Source: Haemophilus parainfluenzae
GTDB lineage: Bacteria > Pseudomonadota > Gammaproteobacteria > Enterobacterales > Pasteurellaceae
Length of the DNA: 64,000 nucleotides
NCBI RefSeq assembly: GCF_003252795.1
Contig: NZ_QEPQ01000003.1
Coordinates: 400,047-464,046, forward strand
Reading direction: 5' to 3'
The position numbers and the translations under genes are program-made. Each line of letters begins with the position of its first letter. Within the stretch, counting starts at the first letter, position 1. Positions 17,785-27,823 of the stretch are shown here, piece by piece. A model generated the notes under the pieces. That model worked only from the letters and a program-made list of their open reading frames with translations. It searched no databases and was not told where the DNA came from.

Positions 17785-18342
17785 ATGACTTTTCATATGT
17801 TGTGGGTCATTGCGCTTGGTCTCTCGATGGATGCCTTTGCCGTATCCATCTCTAAAGGCTTAGCAATGCGCGCTTTTCGATGGAAACAAGCATTGGCTAT
17901 TGCATGCTGCTTTGGATTATTCCAAGGCATCATGCCTGCGATAGGCTATGTTGTCGGACTGCAATTTAGTCAGATGATTCAAAATTGGGACCACTGGATT
18001 GCCTTTGTTTTGCTTGCGTTCATCGGTGTGAATATGATTCGAGAAGGACTTAGCTCGGATTATGAACCCGCTCTCTCATTGATTAGTTTAAAACACTTGC
18101 TAACACCTGGCGTGGCAACGAGTATTGATGCATTAGCCGTCGGTGTTTCTTTTGCTTTTCTTTCCGTGGACATTTTATTGGCTGTCTTCATCATAGGTTT
18201 TACAACCTTTGCCATCTCTTTTATTGGAGTAAAGAGCGGTCATTTTTTAGGGAAAAAATTCAAAAGCAAAGCTGAGATTTTTGGCGGTTTAGTGTTATTA
18301 GTCATGGCTGTGAAAATCCTACACGAACATGGTGTTTTTTAA
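17785..18342 (+). CDS. mntP: Manganese efflux pump MntP
   Basis: Inner-membrane protein of 185 residues with six predicted helices. The two family repeats with conserved acidic residues are seen: LSMDAFAVSISKGL near 13-26 and TSIDALAVGVSFAFL near 112-126. The family exports Mn(II). With only 10 bases between mnmE and mntP there is no room for the yybP-ykoY manganese riboswitch that precedes mntP in E. coli, so control is probably different here. Confidence 0.92.
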   Translation: MTFHMLWVIALGLSMDAFAVSISKGLAMRAFRWKQALAIACCFGLFQGIMPAIGYVVGLQFSQMIQNWDHWIAFVLLAFIGVNMIREGLSSDYEPALSLISLKHLLTPGVATSIDALAVGVSFAFLSVDILLAVFIIGFTTFAISFIGVKSGHFLGKKFKSKAEIFGGLVLLVMAVKILHEHGVF

Positions 18343-18409
18343 GTGCGAATTTTCGCCTTTTAGATTATAATCTTACGAACTTTGTCTTTTTTAAAAGGGT
18401 AATAATTGA

Positions 18410-20287
18410 ATGTTAATTGAAAAAATGCATGGCATCGCCCATAGCTTTATCGGAAAAGCGATCTTTGCTTTAATTCCAGTTTCATTTTTGATTGGTGGGA
18501 TGTCAGGTTATCTGTATAGCAGCAACGATAGTTTTGCGGCAAAAGTAAATGGCGAGACTATCTCTCAACAAGATTTCTTAAATCGTTATAACCAAGAGTT
18601 TGAAGCGCGAGCTCAACAAGAAGGCGAGAGCTTCCTAGCGAAAACTGACTCTGTGGAATTTGTGACTGCACTTCGTCAAAATTTAATTCAACGTTTGGTG
18701 GATCAAGAATTAATCCGTCAATATGCGAAAGAATTAAAATTAGGTGTAAGTGATGAGATGATCAAACGTGCGATTGTAAGCGATCCTAACTTACAATCTA
18801 ACGGTAAATTTGATAACGCGCGCTATCAACAATTATTGACTCAAAATGGGTTAACATCTGATACTTATGCGGCTATTTTACGTAATGCATTAACACTTGA
18901 ACAAATGCAAAACGGTTTGGCAGATAGTGAATTTGTTGTGCCGGCTCAAGTAAAAGATAACGCACAAGTCTTTTTCCAAAAACGTATCGCTCGTCTTGCA
19001 ACTCTTCCATTAGCCGATGAAATTGCAAAACAAAAAGTGACGGACGAAGAAATTAAAGCGTATTACGATGCGAATGCGAAATCACTTGTTCAACCTGAAC
19101 AAGCGAAAGTGCAATATATTAGCGTTTCAGCAGATGCATTAGGTAAATTACAACCTGTAACTGAAACACAAATTGCACAATATTATCAAGAAAATAAAGC
19201 ACAATTCATTAGCCAAAAATTAGCTCATATTCAATTATCAACTGAGAAAGAAGCGGATGCCGTTTATCAAGAACTGCAAAAAGGTGCTGATTTTGCTGAG
19301 TTAGCAAAAACAAAATCCCTAGATAAACTTTCTGGTGCTCAAGGCGGTGAATTAGGTTGGGTAAAAGACAACGAATTACCGAAAAACTTTGAAGATGCAG
19401 CATTATTGTTAAATGTTGGTCAATACAGTACACCGGTTAATGTGGATGGGGCTTACCATATTATTTTAGTGCAAGATCGTAAAGAACGTACTTTAGAAGA
19501 AGTGAAAGAACAAATCGCAGAGACTGTACGTAAAAACTTAGCAGAAAGCCGCTTCCAAGCAGTAGAAAAAGCGGTTCGTGAAAAAGCAGCAGAAAGCAGT
19601 GATTCTTTAGCTGCGGTAGCAGAAGCAGCAGGCGTGAAAGTGGAAGAAACAGATTATTTCGGTAAAAATAATGTCCCTGCGGCGTTAAATTTCCCAAATG
19701 TGACTTCTGCCATTTTTGAATCAGATATTGCAAACGGCGGCGCAAATTCTGAGCCATTAACTGTGGGTGAAAATGAATTTGTTGTGGTGCGTGTCGTGGA
19801 TCATAAAGCTGAAGGTTTACAAAGCCTTGATGAAGCGAAATCAACGATTGAGCAGTTCTTAAAACGTGAAAAAGCCGATAAAGTATTAGCTGAAAAAGCA
19901 GAACAAGCAGTTAAAGAACTATCTGCGAATCCTGCTAAAGTTCCAGCAGGTATTAGTTTTAGTGAACCACAAACCTTTACATTAATGGATAATAAAGATC
20001 CAATGCTTTATGAAGGTATATTTGCTATTGCTAAACCACAAGATGGTAAAGTAGCTTATCAAGTTGCTCGCAACAGCAAAGGTGACGTAGTTGTGGTTGC
20101 TCTTGAACGTGTAGAAGAACCTACTTTAACTGAGCAAGAATTAGCGAAATTTAGCACTCAACTTCTTCTTGCACGTCAAGGTGAATTGCAAGGACAGTTA
20201 ATGCAAGCATTACGTGAAAAAGCACAAATTGAGATTAATAACACCTTTATTAATCAAGATGATTCAGAAGAAGGTGCCTCTCACTAA
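18410..20287 (+). CDS. ppiD: Periplasmic folding chaperone PpiD (SurA N-like and parvulin domains)
   Basis: Membrane-anchored chaperone associated with the Sec translocon. 625 residues: cytoplasmic N-terminus, one transmembrane helix near 14-36, a SurA-like chaperone region (about 40-230), a parvulin domain (about 264-360, with AHIQLSTEKEADAVYQEL and GGELGWVKDNELP) and a long alpha-helical C-terminal region. Parvulin activity is weak or absent in the E. coli protein. An uptake-signal terminator follows. Confidence 0.94.
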   Translation: MLIEKMHGIAHSFIGKAIFALIPVSFLIGGMSGYLYSSNDSFAAKVNGETISQQDFLNRYNQEFEARAQQEGESFLAKTDSVEFVTALRQNLIQRLVDQELIRQYAKELKLGVSDEMIKRAIVSDPNLQSNGKFDNARYQQLLTQNGLTSDTYAAILRNALTLEQMQNGLADSEFVVPAQVKDNAQVFFQKRIARLATLPLADEIAKQKVTDEEIKAYYDANAKSLVQPEQAKVQYISVSADALGKLQPVTETQIAQYYQENKAQFISQKLAHIQLSTEKEADAVYQELQKGADFAELAKTKSLDKLSGAQGGELGWVKDNELPKNFEDAALLLNVGQYSTPVNVDGAYHIILVQDRKERTLEEVKEQIAETVRKNLAESRFQAVEKAVREKAAESSDSLAAVAEAAGVKVEETDYFGKNNVPAALNFPNVTSAIFESDIANGGANSEPLTVGENEFVVVRVVDHKAEGLQSLDEAKSTIEQFLKREKADKVLAEKAEQAVKELSANPAKVPAGISFSEPQTFTLMDNKDPMLYEGIFAIAKPQDGKVAYQVARNSKGDVVVVALERVEEPTLTEQELAKFSTQLLLARQGELQGQLMQALREKAQIEINNTFINQDDSEEGASH

Positions 20288-20334
20288 GTTGATTGAAATA
20301 TCATTCATCATCAATTTCTGATGGAAAATAAAAG

Positions 20335-20367
20335 CAAAGTGCGGTAAATTTTGACCGCACTTTTTTA
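20335..20367 (+). terminator. Terminator after ppiD made of an inverted pair of uptake signals
   Basis: AAAGTGCGGT (20336-20345) and ACCGCACTTT (20354-20363) form a 10-bp stem with an 8-base loop, followed by Ts. Both arms are exact uptake signals (20337-20345 and 20354-20362). Confidence 0.9.
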
Positions 20368-20387
20368 TATAAAATAAGGAGAAGACT

Positions 20388-20738
20388 ATGGCTCAAGAAA
20401 CCATTTTTAGTAAAATTATTCGCAAAGAAATTCCTGCCAATATTGTTTATCAAGATGAATTAGTGACTGCATTCCGTGATATTTCACCACAAGCGAAAAC
20501 CCATATTTTGATTATCCCAAATAAAGTGATTCCAACGGTTAATGATGTGACGGAACAAGATGAAGTTACCTTAGGTCGCTTATTTACGGTCGCAGCTAAA
20601 ATTGCTAAAGAAGAAGGCATTGCCGAAGACGGTTACCGTTTAATTGTGAATTGTAATAAACATGGTGGACAAGAAGTATTCCATATTCATATGCATCTTG
20701 TTGGTGGTGAACCTTTAGGTAGAATGTTGGCGAAATAA
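20388..20738 (+). CDS. hinT: Purine nucleoside phosphoramidase HinT (HIT family)
   Basis: Hydrolyses adenosine phosphoramidates. The 116-residue protein carries the histidine triad as HIHMHL near 99-104 within [15 protein letters not shown], and the N-terminal [20 protein letters not shown] of the family. AAGGAG precedes the ATG. Its stop overlaps the start of the ycfL-like lipoprotein gene by one base, the same order as hinT-ycfL in E. coli. Confidence 0.95.
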   Translation: MAQETIFSKIIRKEIPANIVYQDELVTAFRDISPQAKTHILIIPNKVIPTVNDVTEQDEVTLGRLFTVAAKIAKEEGIAEDGYRLIVNCNKHGGQEVFHIHMHLVGGEPLGRMLAK

Positions 20739-21085
20739 TGAAAAAGATCCTCATTACAGCAACGGTATTATTTTTGACGGCTTGTTCATCCGCACCAAAT
20801 ATTGTGGGAACCAATAAGCCAATTTTAAATATGACGGCAAATTTAGCGCCGGCTTTAGATGTCGATTTGTCGGATAATACCGCGGCTTTAAAAAATAAAA
20901 CTACGCAACAGCTCAATGTGCTTTACCATCTTTATTGGTATAACACACAAGGTGTAACGCAAGTTTGGCCGAATCAGCAAGAAAGCCAATCAGGCAATAT
21001 TTTATTGCAACCGCAAGAAAAGAAAGTGTTTGAACTACCAAAACCAAGCACAGAAAGCACCAATTATCGTCTTTATTTACAATAG
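20738..21085 (+). CDS. ycfL: YcfL-family lipoprotein
   Basis: 115-residue predicted outer-membrane lipoprotein: signal peptide [18 protein letters not shown] with lipobox LTAC and the modified cysteine at 16. The remainder contains the DUF1425 pattern, NVLYHLYWYNTQGVTQVWP. Function unknown. In E. coli ycfL is followed by lpoB, thiK and nagZ; here nagZ follows at once, and no lpoB is present, in line with its absence from Pasteurellaceae as I recall. Confidence 0.85.
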   Translation: MKKILITATVLFLTACSSAPNIVGTNKPILNMTANLAPALDVDLSDNTAALKNKTTQQLNVLYHLYWYNTQGVTQVWPNQQESQSGNILLQPQEKKVFELPKPSTESTNYRLYLQ

Positions 21086-21088
21086 TTT

Positions 21089-22132
21089 ATGTCCACATTA
21101 TTGATTGACCTTGAAGGTCATGAGCTCAAACAAGAAGAAGTTGAATTACTGGAACATCCTTTAGTTGCCGGTTTGATTTTATTTACCCGCAATTTTTATG
21201 ATCGTCAGCAAGTTCAAGCTCTAATTAAATCCATTCGTCAACGAGTGAAAAAGCCTTTATTGATCACGGTCGATCAGGAAGGTGGTCGCGTTCAACGTTT
21301 CCGTGAAGGTTTCACTCAGTTACCCGCAATGCAAGCTTTTGCGGCATTAGTTAAGGATTCAACTCTGCAAAACCAAATAGCGAAAGAAGCGGGTTGGCAA
21401 ATGGCAGCTGAAATGGTGGCGCTAGATATCGATTTGAGTTTTGCTCCCGTGTTGGATTTGGGGCATGAATGTCGTGCGATTAGCGATCGTAGTTTCGGCT
21501 GTGATGTAGAAAGTGCGATCAATTTGGCGGCTGCTTTTATTGATGGTATGCACCAAGCAGGCATGGCAACAACGGGAAAACATTTTCCAGGACATGGTCA
21601 TGTTTTAGCCGACTCTCATCTTGAAACACCTTATGATGAGCGTGCAAAAGAAGTGATTTTTAATCATGATATTTTGCCATTCCAGCAATTAATTCAACAG
21701 AGTAAGCTTGATGCAATTATGCCGGCTCACGTGATTTATACACAATGTGATAGCCAGCCAGCAAGTGGTTCGACTTATTGGTTAAAAGAAATTTTGCGTG
21801 AACAGTTAGGCTTTCAAGGGGCGATTTTCTCTGATGATTTAGGCATGAAGGGCGCAGGTTTTATGGGTGATTTTGTGGCTCGCAGTGAAAAAGCCTTGAA
21901 GGCTGGTTGTGACTTATTATTGCTTTGTAATGAACGTGAAGGTGTTATTCAAGTGCTTGATAATCTGAAGTTAGAGGAAACAACAGAGCATTTCGCAGCA
22001 CGCCAAGCTCGCTTGAAATCGCTCTTTAAACAAAAATCCTTTGATTGGTCAGAACTCACAAAAACTTCGCGTTGGATTGAAAATTATCAAAAACTGACCG
22101 CACTTCAACAAGAGTGGCTTGCTTCTAAATGA
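21089..22132 (+). CDS. nagZ: Beta-N-acetylhexosaminidase NagZ
   Basis: Cytoplasmic family 3 glycosidase that removes GlcNAc from GlcNAc-anhydro-MurNAc peptides during peptidoglycan recycling, releasing GlcNAc that can join the pathway encoded at 2.8-10 kb. The 347-residue protein has the signature [15 protein letters not shown] near 167-181, with the catalytic Asp/His loop, and the nucleophile Asp in FSDDLGMKG. It begins 3 bases after ycfL and overlaps rlmC by 4 bases (ATGA). An inverted uptake signal near its end is read Thr-Ala-Leu. Confidence 0.95.
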   Translation: MSTLLIDLEGHELKQEEVELLEHPLVAGLILFTRNFYDRQQVQALIKSIRQRVKKPLLITVDQEGGRVQRFREGFTQLPAMQAFAALVKDSTLQNQIAKEAGWQMAAEMVALDIDLSFAPVLDLGHECRAISDRSFGCDVESAINLAAAFIDGMHQAGMATTGKHFPGHGHVLADSHLETPYDERAKEVIFNHDILPFQQLIQQSKLDAIMPAHVIYTQCDSQPASGSTYWLKEILREQLGFQGAIFSDDLGMKGAGFMGDFVARSEKALKAGCDLLLLCNEREGVIQVLDNLKLEETTEHFAARQARLKSLFKQKSFDWSELTKTSRWIENYQKLTALQQEWLASK

Positions 22133-23301
22133 TTAATTGCCATCATTATCAAAAAGGCAATTGCCGTTCTTGTCAATGGCTTGAAATGCCTTATGAACAG
22201 CAACTCGCCAAGAAAGAAGAGCATCTAAAACAACAACTTGCCAAATTAGATTGTGATAATTTAATTTGGCATCCGCCTTTTTATTCCTCCGAGTCGGCCT
22301 TTCGTAATAAAGCGAAAATGGGTGTAAGTGGCGCGGTGGAACGCCCCATTCTAGGTATTTTACAAGACCCGAATGATCCACAAAGTGCGGTGGATTTATG
22401 TGATTGCCCGCTTTATCCACAACGCTTTGCTGAACTCTTTCCGATTCTAAAAGATTTTATTGGGCGCGCTGGTTTAGTCCCTTATAACGTGGCTAAGCAA
22501 AAAGGTGAGCTCAAATATATTCTGCTTACAGAAAGCCAACATACAAAAAAATTGATGTTGCGTTTTGTATTACGTTCAGAAACTAAACTATCGTTAATTC
22601 AACGTGAATTTGCAGGGTTATTGGAAAAATTACCACAACTTGAAGTGGTGAGCGTGAATATCCAACCTAAACATGCGGCGATCTTAGAAGGTGAGAAAGA
22701 AATCTTTTTAACGGACCAGCACACCTTATCAGAGAGCTTTAACGGTATTCCGCTATTTATTCGCCCTCAAGGTTTCTTCCAAACGAATCCACTGGTAGCA
22801 CAAGGGCTATATGCAGCAGCGCAAGATTGGGTGCAAGATTTGCCGATTACTAAACTTTGGGATCTCTTTTGTGGTGTTGGAGGTTTTGGACTTCATTGCG
22901 CTAAAGCTTTACAGGATAAACATCAGCAAGAAGTGGAATTGACCGGGATTGAAATTTCGCCATCTGCTATTCAAGCGGCGACTCAATCCGCTCAGGTCTT
23001 AGGGCTAAACAACGTTAAATTCCAATCTTTGGATGCGGCTAATTTTGCTTTAACACAAGATGAAAACAAACCCGATTTGGTGATCGTCAATCCGCCTCGT
23101 CGAGGTATCGGAAAGGAACTCGCTGAGTTTCTCAATGAAATGCAACCGCACTTTATTCTTTATTCCAGCTGTAACGCGATTTCCATGGGAAAAGATTTGC
23201 AACACTTAACCAATTATAAGCTTACTCAAATTCAATTATTTGATATGTTCCCGCATACAGCGCATTATGAAGTACTGATATTATTAAAACGCAATGGTTA
23301 A
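22129..23301 (+). CDS. rlmC: 23S rRNA (uracil-747-C5)-methyltransferase RlmC
   Basis: SAM-dependent m5U methyltransferase acting on 23S rRNA U747. In 390 residues: an iron-sulfur cluster site at the N-terminus (Cys4, Cys12, Cys15 in [14 protein letters not shown], with a later cysteine in LCDCPLY), the SAM-binding [24 protein letters not shown] and the nucleophilic cysteine in LYSSCNAIS. The lack of a TRAM domain distinguishes it from RlmD and fits RumB/RlmC. Start overlaps nagZ. Confidence 0.93.
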   Translation: MINCHHYQKGNCRSCQWLEMPYEQQLAKKEEHLKQQLAKLDCDNLIWHPPFYSSESAFRNKAKMGVSGAVERPILGILQDPNDPQSAVDLCDCPLYPQRFAELFPILKDFIGRAGLVPYNVAKQKGELKYILLTESQHTKKLMLRFVLRSETKLSLIQREFAGLLEKLPQLEVVSVNIQPKHAAILEGEKEIFLTDQHTLSESFNGIPLFIRPQGFFQTNPLVAQGLYAAAQDWVQDLPITKLWDLFCGVGGFGLHCAKALQDKHQQEVELTGIEISPSAIQAATQSAQVLGLNNVKFQSLDAANFALTQDENKPDLVIVNPPRRGIGKELAEFLNEMQPHFILYSSCNAISMGKDLQHLTNYKLTQIQLFDMFPHTAHYEVLILLKRNG

Positions 23302-23302
23302 C

Positions 23303-23333
23303 AAAAAAGCTAACAGAAATGTTAGCTTTTTTA
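23303..23333. terminator. Bidirectional terminator between rlmC and the metal transporter
   Basis: AAAAAAGCTAAC (23303-23314), 6-base loop, GTTAGCTTTTTT (23321-23332). The A and T runs let it work for both convergent transcripts. Confidence 0.92.
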
Positions 23334-23334
23334 T

Positions 23335-24168
23335 TTAGAAATTTAACCGCACTTTTATTTTGCTATAAATTAATGCTATTAAGAAGAACGCTGCTTGTAG
23401 CAAAATAATGCATGCACCAGTGGATGCATCAAAATGATAGCTAAGTAGCACGCCTAATAGACTTGCAGTTACAGCGCTGATGATTGCGATAACGAGCATT
23501 TTATCGAAGCGATTGGTCAGTGTTAGCGCGGTGATGCCAGGCGCAATTAGCATCGCTACAACCAAAATAACCCCAACGACTTGCATCGTACTCACAATAG
23601 TGAGCGCGAGTAATGTGAGCAAGCCATAATGTAATAATTTAGGCGAGAGACCCGCAACACGAGCATGGCTAGGATCAAAGCAATAAAGCAGAAAATCACG
23701 ACGCTTTAATCCAAGTAAAATAAAAATGATCAAGGCGATGATAGCCGTTTGAATCAGCTCTTGTTGGCTTACACCCAATACGTTTCCGAATAATATATGT
23801 GTAAGATGTTGTGAGGTTTGGATTTTAGTGAACAGAACCAAACCAATGGCAAACATGCCAGAAAATACAATCCCCATTGCGGTATCTTCTTTGATACGGC
23901 TGTTTTCTTTTAAATAACCCACCCCTAAGGCGCAGGCAATACCAGAGACAAATGCACCAATCACTAATGGAATACCCGCTAGAAAAGCCAAGACAATGCC
24001 AGGTAGGACAGCATGAGAAATGGCATCCCCCATCAATGACCATCCTTTCAACACCAAATAGCAAGAGAGTAGCGCACAGATCACGGCAACCACTAATGCG
24101 GTGAGTAGCGCATTTTGCATGAAGGCAAATTGAAATGGCTCAACGAAAATAGTGAATATTTCACTCAT
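23335..24168 (-). CDS. yfeD: Metal ABC transporter permease, YfeD-like
   Basis: 277-residue inner-membrane permease of the ABC-3 family with about eight hydrophobic helices, including the conserved GWSLMGDAISHAVLPG coupling segment near 43-58. It is the second of two homologous permeases; it overlaps the upstream permease gene by 8 bases. Together with YfeABC it is expected to import Mn(II) or Fe(II). Substrate cannot be read from the sequence. Last gene of the operon, ending at a bidirectional terminator. Confidence 0.88.
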   Translation of the reverse strand: MSEIFTIFVEPFQFAFMQNALLTALVVAVICALLSCYLVLKGWSLMGDAISHAVLPGIVLAFLAGIPLVIGAFVSGIACALGVGYLKENSRIKEDTAMGIVFSGMFAIGLVLFTKIQTSQHLTHILFGNVLGVSQQELIQTAIIALIIFILLGLKRRDFLLYCFDPSHARVAGLSPKLLHYGLLTLLALTIVSTMQVVGVILVVAMLIAPGITALTLTNRFDKMLVIAIISAVTASLLGVLLSYHFDASTGACIILLQAAFFLIALIYSKIKVRLNF

Positions 24169-25012
24169 GGGCCACCGCCTTACGTCGTTTTTGACTCATC
24201 AATCCGTATTTAGGCGAGAATAGAAAAGCCAGTAAGAATAAAAAAGTTTGTAATGTTACGATGACACCACCTGTTGCGCCATCCAGATAATAGCTTAAAT
24301 AGACACCGACGAAACCAGTGATTGCGCCTAATGCTACGGCAATTTTGATAAGAGTTTTGAACTTGTCAGTAAGTAAATAGGCAGTTGCACCTGGTGTGAT
24401 TACCATCGCAATCACCAAAATCGCCCCGACAGTTTGTAATGCGGCAACGACACAAGCACTCAAGAGTGTAAAAAAGAGGACTTTGTAAAAAAGTGGCGAA
24501 AGACCTACTGTAATTGCTTGCGTTTCATCAAAGAAAATCAGTAACAAATCCTTCCAAAAAATAAGCAATAAGACCAAGCAAATCAACATAATGATGGCTA
24601 CTTGATAAATATCTTCATCGGCAATCCCGAGGATATTACCGAGAATAATATTTTGCACGTTTATTGAGGTTGGATTTAGAGAAATAATCAGCAATCCCAG
24701 GGCAAAAAAGGTACTGAAAATAAAGCCGATAACGGCATCTTCTTTGAGTTTTGAGATAGATTTGATCCATAAAATGGAAAGTGCGGCCAAAATTCCGGCA
24801 AAAAAAGCACCTAAAGCATAGGGGAGTGAAAAGGCATAAGCTATCGCCACACCCGGAACCACGGAATGAGAGAGCGCGTCGCCAATTAATGACCAACCTT
24901 TCAACATTAAATAGGCAGAAAGAAAGGCACAAATGCCACCGACTGCGGTACTTATCCACATGGCTTTTTGCATATATTCATAGGAGAAAGGTTCCAGTAA
25001 ATATTCAAGCAT
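24161..25012 (-). CDS. yfeC: Metal ABC transporter permease, YfeC-like
   Basis: 283-residue ABC-3 permease paralogous to the next gene: the same coupling motif GWSLIGDALSHSVVPG near 44-59 and about eight transmembrane helices. Begins 3 bases after yfeB. The two-permease arrangement is typical of YfeABCD/SitABCD systems rather than ZnuABC, which has one. Confidence 0.88.
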   Translation of the reverse strand: MLEYLLEPFSYEYMQKAMWISTAVGGICAFLSAYLMLKGWSLIGDALSHSVVPGVAIAYAFSLPYALGAFFAGILAALSILWIKSISKLKEDAVIGFIFSTFFALGLLIISLNPTSINVQNIILGNILGIADEDIYQVAIIMLICLVLLLIFWKDLLLIFFDETQAITVGLSPLFYKVLFFTLLSACVVAALQTVGAILVIAMVITPGATAYLLTDKFKTLIKIAVALGAITGFVGVYLSYYLDGATGGVIVTLQTFLFLLAFLFSPKYGLMSQKRRKAVAHE

Positions 25013-25015
25013 AGC

Positions 25016-25912
25016 TTATTCCTTGTCAGACGGAGGCAGACGACAAGATTTTACAGCCGTTGCTGGCGGATCATTTTTGGTTTCGCCATAGAAGACAACA
25101 GGACGTTCATCATCCGTAAGCACGGTGACTGCACGTTTATCTTCATCATTATGCAGATCTTCACCCAATAATTTGATGTGTCGTAATACACCACCAAAGA
25201 CTTTTTCCAAATTATGCTGATTAAATGTATCTTCTGTTTTACCCGCTGCAATCACAGTACGGTTAATCATCACCACTTGGTCACAGAAGTCTGGTACAGA
25301 ACCCAAGTTGTGGGTAGAAACTAAAATTAAATGGCCTTCAGCACGTAATTGGCGAAGGAGTTCCACAATAGCATTTTCAGTTTTAACATCCACTCCTGTA
25401 AAAGGCTCATCGAGTAAGATAATCTTACTTTGTTGTGCTAATGCTCGAGCCAAAAATACGCGTTTTTTCTGTCCACCAGAAAGCTCGCCGATTTGTCGTT
25501 CAGCTAAATGCTCGATGTTTACTCGTTGCATCGCTTCGAGCACTTTTTGTTTATCTTCCGCTTTTGGAATACGCAAAAAGTTCATATAGCCATAACGCCC
25601 CATCATGACAACATCATAAACGGAGACTGGAAATTGCCAATCGACTTCTTCCGCTTGCGGCACATAGGCGACCAAATTTTGTTTCAATGCTCGATTAATT
25701 GGCAAACCACAAAGCGCAATATTGCCTTGCTGTGGTTTAATTAAGCCCATGATGCTTTTGAATAGCGTTGATTTTCCGCTCCCATTTACGCCGACAAGAG
25801 CACAGATGGTTCCCCCTTGTAATGCAAAGGTCACATCATAAATTGCAGTGTGCCCGTTGTTGTAACGAACGGTTACATCATTAACGGAAATAGAAGCGGA
25901 AAGTTCAGTCAT
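25016..25912 (-). CDS. yfeB: Metal ABC transporter ATP-binding protein, YfeB-like
   Basis: ATPase of the metal importer, 298 residues, with Walker [10 protein letters not shown] at 41-49, signature LSGGQKKR, Walker B IILLDEPF and the switch histidine in VSTHNLG. About 45 residues after the usual ABC end form a charged tail ([21 protein letters not shown]) seen in SitB/YfeB proteins. The start codon overlaps the yfeA stop by one base. Confidence 0.92.
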   Translation of the reverse strand: MTELSASISVNDVTVRYNNGHTAIYDVTFALQGGTICALVGVNGSGKSTLFKSIMGLIKPQQGNIALCGLPINRALKQNLVAYVPQAEEVDWQFPVSVYDVVMMGRYGYMNFLRIPKAEDKQKVLEAMQRVNIEHLAERQIGELSGGQKKRVFLARALAQQSKIILLDEPFTGVDVKTENAIVELLRQLRAEGHLILVSTHNLGSVPDFCDQVVMINRTVIAAGKTEDTFNQHNLEKVFGGVLRHIKLLGEDLHNDEDKRAVTVLTDDERPVVFYGETKNDPPATAVKSCRLPPSDKE

Positions 25913-26793
25913 TATTTTTCAAATCCTTTGACTATGGTGGATACAGTGACATTCAGTAAGTCAATATAAGTTGGTACAGGACCGTCAGCGGCAGAAAGAG
26001 AATCGACATAAAGTACGCCACCGTACTTAGCACCGCTTTCTTTTGCTACCTGCTGAGCAGGTTTAGCTGATACAGTACTTTCACTAAATACCACTGGAAT
26101 GTGATTTTTTTTCACTAAATCGATAAGTTTACGCACTTGTTGAGGCGTGCCTTGTTGTTCAGCGTTAATTGGCCATAAATAGCCTTCTTTGAGATCGTAA
26201 TCTTTCGCTAAATAACTAAAAGCGCCTTCACTGGTGACTAACCAACGTTGGTCGGCAGGAATTTGTGCGAGTTTTTCACGTAAAGGTTTATCGAGTTGTT
26301 TGATTTTTTCCGCATACGCCGCTGCATTTTTTTGATAAGTATCAGCATTTTGCGGATCGTATTTAACTAATGCATTTTTAATATTTTCGACATAAATCAA
26401 CGCATTAGATGGCGACATCCAAGCGTGTGGGTTAGGTGCATCTTTATAAGGGCCTTCATAAATAGACAGTGGCGTGATGCCTTCGGTTACCACAACGGCT
26501 GGTTTGTCTTTGATATTTTGGAAGAAACGCTCAAACCAACGCTCTAAATTTAATCCGTTCCATAAAATTAAATCAGCAGATTGAGCTTTTACAATATCTT
26601 TAGGGGTCGGTTCATACTCGTGAATTTCTGCACCAGGTTTGGTGATAGATTCCACCGTCGCGGCATCGCCCGCAACATTTTGTGCGATATCCTGAATCAC
26701 AGTAAATGTGGTCACCACTTTAAATTTCGCTTCGGCTTGTAAAGCGGCTAAACCTAGAGCGATAACAGATAGGCTTTTAAATAAATGCTTCAT
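25912..26793 (-). CDS. yfeA: Metal-binding periplasmic protein, YfeA/SitA-like
   Basis: Cluster A-I solute-binding protein of 293 residues with a cleavable signal peptide (about 1-22, ending AEA). Metal ligands typical of Mn/Fe binders are visible: His in AEIHEYEP near 58, His in NPHAWM near 123, Glu in FSEST near 232-236 and Asp in YVDSLS. There is no histidine-rich loop, which argues against a ZnuA zinc role. A Fur-box-like sequence lies upstream, supporting iron-linked control. Confidence 0.92.
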   Translation of the reverse strand: MKHLFKSLSVIALGLAALQAEAKFKVVTTFTVIQDIAQNVAGDAATVESITKPGAEIHEYEPTPKDIVKAQSADLILWNGLNLERWFERFFQNIKDKPAVVVTEGITPLSIYEGPYKDAPNPHAWMSPSNALIYVENIKNALVKYDPQNADTYQKNAAAYAEKIKQLDKPLREKLAQIPADQRWLVTSEGAFSYLAKDYDLKEGYLWPINAEQQGTPQQVRKLIDLVKKNHIPVVFSESTVSAKPAQQVAKESGAKYGGVLYVDSLSAADGPVPTYIDLLNVTVSTIVKGFEK

Positions 26794-26863
26794 GAGATCT
26801 CCTTAAAAATAATGATCGATTAGCATTCTGCAGAATAATATCATTTTTTATAAAGTTTTCAAA

Positions 26864-26878
26864 TGAAAATAATTATCA
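26864..26878. promoter_or_regulatory. Fur box upstream of yfeABCD
   Basis: TGAAAATAATTATCA differs from the 7-1-7 Fur consensus TGATAAT-N-ATTATCA at one base of fourteen. It is 71-85 bases upstream of the yfeA start codon on the minus strand. Confidence 0.7.
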
Positions 26879-26898
26879 AATCGATAGGTGATTAAAAT

Positions 26899-26940
26899 TA
26901 AAAAGCGGAAAATTTTGTGCAAAATTGACCGCTCTTTTTT
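26899..26940 (-). terminator. Probable terminator after pbpG
   Basis: AAAAGCGG and CCGCTCTTTT arms with an inner AATTTT/AAAATT pairing form a long hairpin; a T-rich run follows on the minus strand. One arm is a one-base variant of the uptake signal (ACCGCTCTT). Confidence 0.6.
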
Positions 26941-26947
26941 GAAATAA

Positions 26948-27823
26948 TTAACCACCAACTTGCTGTATTAGACGATCCATGCCGCTTTCATCATAGGCTT
27001 CTTCGTATTGGGCTTCATCAGCGGTAAAGTTTTGCATGCTACGTCCAGCAGTACAACCATATTGTTCTAATTTTCCTTTCGTAAAGTTACTACGAAATGC
27101 GGATGAATGGTTATTTAAACTGATCACACCGATGGTAGAGTGATTACATGGATTCTTATTCACGAAGACTAGATTATAGCCAGATTCGCGAATATAGCCG
27201 GTTTTATTAATTGCCGCATCGAAGACTTCTTCACGCACTAATTTATTGGTATTTTTGACGAAAACACTGCGTCCACCTGCTTGAATGAAGGCGCTTGGCA
27301 TATTAGAAAGATTTTTAATTTGAGCTTTGTTGAGCGAGTATTTGGCTAGCTTAACCAAATCCATTGCACTTGAAATGTTGCTGTCAGATAAACCTGAGCT
27401 GTCTGAAAAGCGAGTAGAGCGCATGCCTAATTCTCGTGCTTTTTCATTCATTTTTTGGATAAATTGCAAACGACTCATACCTGCAGAACGAGAAAGTGCA
27501 TGAGCAGCATAGTTATCAGAATGAACAAGCATTGCTTTTAACAATTCATTACAAGAAATTGGCGTATATTTAGGTAATTTTGTATGAGTGCCTTTAATGT
27601 AATCGAAATCATCGTCAGTAATCGATGCAGTACAGTTTGCGTTTCGATTATTTTCAAGGAACACATTCGCCGTCATTAATTTGGTGACCGAGGCGATAGG
27701 TTGAACATGATTGGGAGAGCTACTTTCTAATACTCTATCATGGGTGAAGTCATACACAATGTAAGATTGTGCCGTTGCGACGGCGGGCACTAAACACAAT
27801 ACAGAAAGAACTTTTTTTAACAT
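26948..27823 (-). CDS. pbpG: Penicillin-binding protein 7, D-alanyl-D-alanine endopeptidase
   Basis: Periplasmic peptidase that cuts cross-links between peptidoglycan peptides. The 291-residue protein has a signal peptide (1-about 18, ending ATA) and the three active-site motifs of SxxK acyltransferases: Ser45-V-T-Lys48, Ser102-D-Asn104 and Lys207-T-Gly209. There is no extra C-terminal anchor, so PbpG rather than a PBP5-type carboxypeptidase; the short length agrees. Single gene flanked by a terminator and an intergenic region with two uptake signals. Confidence 0.92.
   Translation of the reverse strand: MLKKVLSVLCLVPAVATAQSYIVYDFTHDRVLESSSPNHVQPIASVTKLMTANVFLENNRNANCTASITDDDFDYIKGTHTKLPKYTPISCNELLKAMLVHSDNYAAHALSRSAGMSRLQFIQKMNEKARELGMRSTRFSDSSGLSDSNISSAMDLVKLAKYSLNKAQIKNLSNMPSAFIQAGGRSVFVKNTNKLVREEVFDAAINKTGYIRESGYNLVFVNKNPCNHSTIGVISLNNHSSAFRSNFTKGKLEQYGCTAGRSMQNFTADEAQYEEAYDESGMDRLIQQVGG

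Noticed and set aside
19461..19844. 127-codon antisense frame in ppiD
   Set aside because: Leucine/glutamine-rich shadow of the real gene with no ribosome site or family resemblance.
26927..26935. ACCGCTCTT counted as an uptake signal
   Set aside because: One base differs from the core, so it was not included in the count; similar near-matches at 24779, 43650 and 53250 were also excluded.
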